DNA of 64,000 bases, from positions 1-64,000 of the forward strand of contig NZ_PVBQ01000009.1 of NCBI RefSeq assembly GCF_002980525.1, in the 5' to 3' direction. The notes under the pieces were generated by a model. The model searched no databases, was not told the DNA's origin, and saw nothing but the letters and a program-made list of their open reading frames with translations. The DNA is from Sphingobacterium haloxyli. GTDB taxonomy: Bacteria; Bacteroidota; Bacteroidia; Sphingobacteriales; Sphingobacteriaceae. The translations under genes were made by a program, and so were the position numbers. Positions 60,901-64,000 of this stretch are shown here, one piece after another (the stretch's first letter is position 1; each line of letters starts with the position of its first letter).

Positions 60901-61550
60901 TATTCGCGTTCCGCCATGCGGGTTTGGATGAAAATGGCCTGACACAGGTATATAATAAAGCGGGCGAAATCGTAGCGGCTAATGAACAGTTATCGGGCGT
61001 GGATGATTTGTTAGCGGTAGGACGTAGGACTGCGCCGTATTTTGGTGGTGTTCGTACCAATATACGCTATAAGAGCTGGTCGGTATTTGCCTTGCTTACT
61101 TACCAGTTTGGCAATGTATTCACCAAGCCAAGTGTCGAGGCCTACATGACACCAAGCCGCGGACTGACGATTCCGAAATTTGATTTAAGTGCGGACATCG
61201 CGGACCGTTGGCGTGAACCGGGCGATGAGGCGCGGACCAATATCCCGGCCTTGACGAACGATATTTTTGGTCAATATAGCTTACAGCGTTATACGTATTC
61301 GGATATTAACGTGCTTAAGGGAGACTACATTCGCTTGCGGGAGATTTCGCTTAGCTATGCCTTGCCAAAGTCGTTCTCGAACGGCATGGGCTTAGAGCGA
61401 GTGAACGTATCGGGATCGATACGCAATTTAGGTTTGATCTGGACAGCAAATAAGGAAGGCTATGACCCCGACTTTGTTAGTTTTGTGGGGCAGACAACGA
61501 ACCTTCGCCCGGTTCCTTCCTACAACTTTTCTGTAAATGTTAGCTTTTAA
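57915..61550 (+). CDS. SusC-type transporter with STN signalling domain
   Basis: A 1211-residue SusC, the largest in the window (ATG 57915; a second ATG two codons later is equally good). Order: signal peptide ending AIAQQ, STN domain (VALAEAIKNIEQRFNANLSY ... LYVDEKSYTIVKR), carboxypeptidase-regulatory-like domain (RVSGSVRSASGRPISFASVW), LLEEVVISTGYQKISKERAT, plug (IARLDGAVPGLQISLLSGD; VRGVGSIATNTEKAPLVVID; ITVLRDAAAASIYGVRAANG) and barrel ending YNFSVNVSF. It is wired to the FecR/sigma pair upstream. The plug start GYQ.I.KERATGS is shared with the TlpA-linked SusC at 11521, so both belong to the same subclass. Confidence 0.94.
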   Translation: MKMNTNKAKLKRVVLLLWMGASLLSLWQPAIAQQRVALAEAIKNIEQRFNANLSYEHNLLQGKYTDADALKGTRLEEVLKKVLYPNQLVFLYVDEKSYTIVKRTEDSGHTRTTSIQITRTQNPNVIDRVSGSVRSASGRPISFASVWVQDTRKGAKTDENGVFLLYDIQPADIVVVSALGYADTKINVAGRKELVVTLEEEENLLEEVVISTGYQKISKERATGSAAVITAKEMEKVPTANLIARLDGAVPGLQISLLSGDRSFNYNNNQLSLYSSTRTVGTNDYSMSVRGVGSIATNTEKAPLVVIDGAISTMDLGTLNPNDIETITVLRDAAAASIYGVRAANGVIVVTTKKGNITGVPRINVSVNSTFSGRPDLDYLKMMNSGQMIDYLEELVDKDILTVNNIADGVYQNATYYGGAVAEAAIRLKRGDITQQEYNQLVDPLRGLDNRSDVEKYILQPMHSQQYNFSISNGTENSRYFYSASYANETPYTKGDNGKRLTLNMNNTWEIFNLATLSTSIKGNFLRHQENALGLGVYSTGSTTLLPFQMLADAHGNGLSYDRLTPGYVSGLGPAYKDWRYNYLQELDLADNQLQNNNYMANINLDVPLYKGLKASVMYANERTFGSNQMYQDEQSYYNRDLLNRFTPPDQNQNAIGITRGGVYTVMNTNVNNYTLRGQLNYDRLFQQLHEVTALAGSEIRQTQLSHGSSTLYGYNRETGFNTDVSYNQLIGYPTLMGWPAGLPGGPSYGDRRRRFLSYFGNAAYTYNGRYTVSGSVRYDDYNNFGLDRSFRATPLWSAGAKWNVMREGFMQGQSAWLNQLSLRATYGVNGNISHDLRPFTYIAMNSEHLNVTSLPSADIIALANPQLRWEKTYVTNIGLDVGLLSNRLTGTIDWYHKDGRDLLYNFPIAAAYGGTVNSGNLDRNTATMVGKGIDIGLTGVVVRQEDWHVDLTANLSYNTNKITDNRFDPEDIPSYNYSYTPIGIRYIQGHPSDQVFAFRHAGLDENGLTQVYNKAGEIVAANEQLSGVDDLLAVGRRTAPYFGGVRTNIRYKSWSVFALLTYQFGNVFTKPSVEAYMTPSRGLTIPKFDLSADIADRWREPGDEARTNIPALTNDIFGQYSLQRYTYSDINVLKGDYIRLREISLSYALPKSFSNGMGLERVNVSGSIRNLGLIWTANKEGYDPDFVSFVGQTTNLRPVPSYNFSVNVSF

Positions 61551-61562
61551 AGGTACAGTACC

Positions 61563-62972
61563 ATGAAAAAAATACAGCATATTATTTTAGCTTTAGGTTC
61601 TATTCTCGCCTTGGTGGGATGTGAAAAATACGTCGATATCAAGACACAAGGGCAATTGACGCCCGGCACGATCGAAAACTTCCGATACTTGTTGAACAGT
61701 ACAACGAATTGGGAAGCTGCGCCGGCCCTATCGGATATCGCGTCCGATGACTTGGAGATCGTTGATGGCAGTGCGCAACAGCAGGCATTGGCGGGCAATG
61801 ATTATCAGGGGTATTACGCACGAACATACCAATGGTCGGATGTGATTTATCCGATTGATAACCAGTATTACAAAGATGATAACTGGGCTAGGATATACAA
61901 TACGGTAGTGTATGCCAATACGGTTATCGGTGAGGTGCCGCATGCCAAAGATGGATCAGCCGCCGAAAAGGAGGCATTGATAGCGGAAGCGAAAGTACAC
62001 CGTGCCAGCGCCTACTTGATGTTGGTCAATACCTACGCGAAACCCTATAAAATAGAAACAGCTTCGACCGATCTAGGCGTGCCGTTGGTATTGCAGCAGA
62101 CAACCGAACAATCGTTGGCGCGGGCTACGGTGCAACAGGTGTACGATGCGGTTATAGACGACCTTTTAGCTGCGATTCCCGCGTTGCCGACCGAGCAGCA
62201 ATTTAGGACCTTGCCCACCAAAGCGTCTGCATATGGTATATTGGCCAGAACCTATCTGTATATGAACAGGTACGTAGAGGCCAAGGAAGCCGCTGATCAG
62301 GCATTAACTACGCATAACGAACTCATTGACCTGACCGCGATTCCGGAACTGAAAGCGGAAGCCTATCCGAGACGGTTTATAAATCCGGAAATCCTGTTGA
62401 CAAAGGTGCCCGTCAATGGGGTGACCTCCTACTCACCCACAGCCTTCCGTTTGAGTGACGATCTGCTGAGCCTCTTTGATGAACATGACCAGCGCTATAA
62501 CTTATTTACGGTGCCTGGAGGTAAGATTTCTTCCTGGGAGGTTTACGAGGGAAGGTATTATTATCTGGACAACGTACTGAATGAAGGCCGGAATGTGGGA
62601 CCTACGGTACCGGAGATGCTGTTGATCAAGGCGGAAGCTGAAGCGAGGAGCAATCAGCCGGCCGCGGCGATGTCGCTTGTGAATCAGCTGCGCGAAAAAC
62701 GGATTTTGACGGATGGCCAAGTGGAACTTACGGCTGCAAACGCCGAGGAGGCTTTAATCCAAGTGATGGCGGAGCGCCGTCGGGAGTTCATGTTTCGGAT
62801 GCTGCGCTGGTGGGATATGCGGCGACTCAAAGATGAGCCGTTGTTTACAAAAACGTATACGCGTACTTTTGGCGGCCAGTCGTTTACGCTTGCACCGACA
62901 AGCAACCGGTATGTGTTTCCAATTGCGCAATACGAGATTGATTTAAGCCCAGGTTTACAACCTAATCCATAA
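61563..62972 (+). CDS. SusD/RagB-type surface lipoprotein
   Basis: A 469-residue SusD partner. Lipobox C20 (LALVGCEKYVD); KVHRASAYLMLVNTYAKPYK; TKASAYGILARTYLYMNRYV; end AERRREFMFRMLRWWDMRRL and YVFPIAQYEIDLSPGLQPNP. Like the SusD at 14701 it is of the short type linked to thioredoxin-fold genes. Confidence 0.92.
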   Translation: MKKIQHIILALGSILALVGCEKYVDIKTQGQLTPGTIENFRYLLNSTTNWEAAPALSDIASDDLEIVDGSAQQQALAGNDYQGYYARTYQWSDVIYPIDNQYYKDDNWARIYNTVVYANTVIGEVPHAKDGSAAEKEALIAEAKVHRASAYLMLVNTYAKPYKIETASTDLGVPLVLQQTTEQSLARATVQQVYDAVIDDLLAAIPALPTEQQFRTLPTKASAYGILARTYLYMNRYVEAKEAADQALTTHNELIDLTAIPELKAEAYPRRFINPEILLTKVPVNGVTSYSPTAFRLSDDLLSLFDEHDQRYNLFTVPGGKISSWEVYEGRYYYLDNVLNEGRNVGPTVPEMLLIKAEAEARSNQPAAAMSLVNQLREKRILTDGQVELTAANAEEALIQVMAERRREFMFRMLRWWDMRRLKDEPLFTKTYTRTFGGQSFTLAPTSNRYVFPIAQYEIDLSPGLQPNP

Positions 62973-63011
62973 ACGCGAGAGTGGCGTTATTGCTAAAAAA
63001 GTATAATAGAG

Positions 63012-64000
63012 ATGATAGATATGAGTGATATAATCAAGAAGCTGGGGGCGATAGTTCTAGCCATATGTTATTTTCCGAACCCTGGGATGGCGCAGGAAGC
63101 GACTTTTAGCGTGATACCGGAATATCCAAAAGAAGGGGATACCATTCAATTGGTATACGATATTCGCAGCACCCCGTGGAAGGACGCGACCTCCGTGTCG
63201 GCAAACTTGACGGGTTATCAGGACTTTCAATGGGTGTATGACGACCTTGTTTTTGAGAAAACGGATTCGGCTTGGGTAGCATCCTACGTAGTGCCCGATA
63301 AAATGAGCTTGATCAATTTGACGTTTCAAGCCGATACGGTCCGCGACCAAGGTGGCGAAATGACCTACTCCTATTTGATTTCGGGTGACGGCGGACGTCA
63401 GGTCCCGGGCGCTAAATTGGGTTGGGGAATGTTGCGTACGCCGCACATTGTACGCGGAGTGCCTTATGTGGTGGATACGGCTGCATACAAAACCGATGCG
63501 GTACTGTTAATGTGGGTGAAATATGAGTTGCAGGATTATCCGCAGAACCGGTTTAAGGTGTTGTACGCGGCGGCAAGCGCATTGAAACATATGGGGACCA
63601 CGGAAGCATTAGGGAAATTAAATACCGAACTCGCTGCCCTGGATGGTATGCCCGACATCGGGGAGGACGAGCTCGTACAGGTGCTGCAGGTATATCAGGA
63701 TGTTTTGCAGGATTCGGCGAAGGCAAGTCTTGTCGAAGCCCGTATACGCAACGAATATCCTACCGGGCAGTACGTCACCGACCAGCAGCGCTTGGCCGAT
63801 TTCAAATTGGTTCGAGAGGCTAAAACGCAAGCGGAATGTGCGCGTGCAGCGATGGATTTTGTTGACAAATATCCCTACACGGAGAAGGATAGGTTGTTCA
63901 ACGAAAAACATCGCATCAGCCATATCGATGCGTATTGGATTATAGCGGTGCATACGAGTATGGAACGGGACTTGGACGCTTTCGAACATTATGTGTCTAA
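63012..64000 (+). CDS. Envelope protein, N-terminal part of a probable TlpA-type thioredoxin protein (cut by the window end)
   Basis: The frame is open from ATG 63012 (or 63021) to the last base, at least 329 residues. A signal peptide (LGAIVLAICYFPNPGMAQ) is followed by an immunoglobulin-like beta domain (FSVIPEYPKEGDTIQLVYDI) and a helical repeat region (residues about 165-329). In Sphingobacteriaceae this layout after SusD usually ends in a C-terminal TlpA/thioredoxin domain, which would lie beyond the window. No redox motif is visible in the part seen, so that call is inference from position and layout. Confidence 0.6.
   Translation, partial: MIDMSDIIKKLGAIVLAICYFPNPGMAQEATFSVIPEYPKEGDTIQLVYDIRSTPWKDATSVSANLTGYQDFQWVYDDLVFEKTDSAWVASYVVPDKMSLINLTFQADTVRDQGGEMTYSYLISGDGGRQVPGAKLGWGMLRTPHIVRGVPYVVDTAAYKTDAVLLMWVKYELQDYPQNRFKVLYAAASALKHMGTTEALGKLNTELAALDGMPDIGEDELVQVLQVYQDVLQDSAKASLVEARIRNEYPTGQYVTDQQRLADFKLVREAKTQAECARAAMDFVDKYPYTEKDRLFNEKHRISHIDAYWIIAVHTSMERDLDAFEHYVS

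Overview
The window is chromosomal DNA of a Bacteroidota bacterium, most likely a member of the Sphingobacteriaceae. The signs are four SusC/SusD outer-membrane pairs, ECF sigma/FecR cassettes, DUF6266, DUF6520 and DUF4954 proteins, a Wzi/RemB-like barrel, and promoters of the Bacteroidota type (-7 box TAnnTTTG). No rRNA, tRNA, CRISPR array or intact insertion sequence was recognised.

About 1-10.8 kb is an accessory region that looks richer in A+T. It holds a leftward SnoaL/MoaF/periplasmic-binding trio, a formylglycine-generating-like protein, an Abi(HEPN)-HIRAN gene pair, an Rpn-family nuclease with a small convergent HTH-like gene, and several gene ruins: a frameshifted Abi gene, the C-terminal tail of a second copy of the HTH-like gene, and a second copy of the Rpn 3' terminator. 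About 10.8-16.1 kb is a TlpA-SusC-SusD operon.

About 16.7-25.1 kb is the most unusual part. A Crp/Fnr regulator diverges from a rightward series: a 45-residue peptide gene, a terminator, an LpxL-like acyltransferase, a LytS-type histidine kinase, a LytTR response regulator and a small HTH protein. Next comes an array of TTCGGG half-sites spaced exactly 11 bp apart and mirrored about one axis (21032-21302). It is followed by a DUF6266 gene, a holin-like membrane protein, a CHAP endolysin-like hydrolase with a signal peptide, a lipoprotein with a C-terminal membrane anchor (the layout of a unimolecular spanin) and an outer-membrane barrel. My inference is that this is a peptide-signal-controlled lysis or envelope-opening module with no phage around it. 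The individual families are recognisable, but I know of no description of the combination.

About 25.1-34.1 kb has a Fic protein and two AAA/DUF4143 ATPases, each with its own private pair of palindromes at its promoter. They surround a core operon glmS-DUF4954-nucleotidyltransferase for amino-sugar metabolism. About 34.2-46.5 kb has a second SusC/SusD pair, a sugar-lactone-oxidase-like flavoprotein with an ASRT (sensory rhodopsin transducer) protein and a DUF2721 protein, an Oar-like TonB receptor, and a tandem pair of short-chain dehydrogenases. About 46.7-64 kb has two trans-envelope-signalling glycan-uptake loci (ECF sigma, FecR, STN-SusC, SusD). The first ends in a GH92 enzyme with the residues expected of an alpha-1,2-mannosidase. 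The second continues into a thioredoxin-type protein cut off by the window end.
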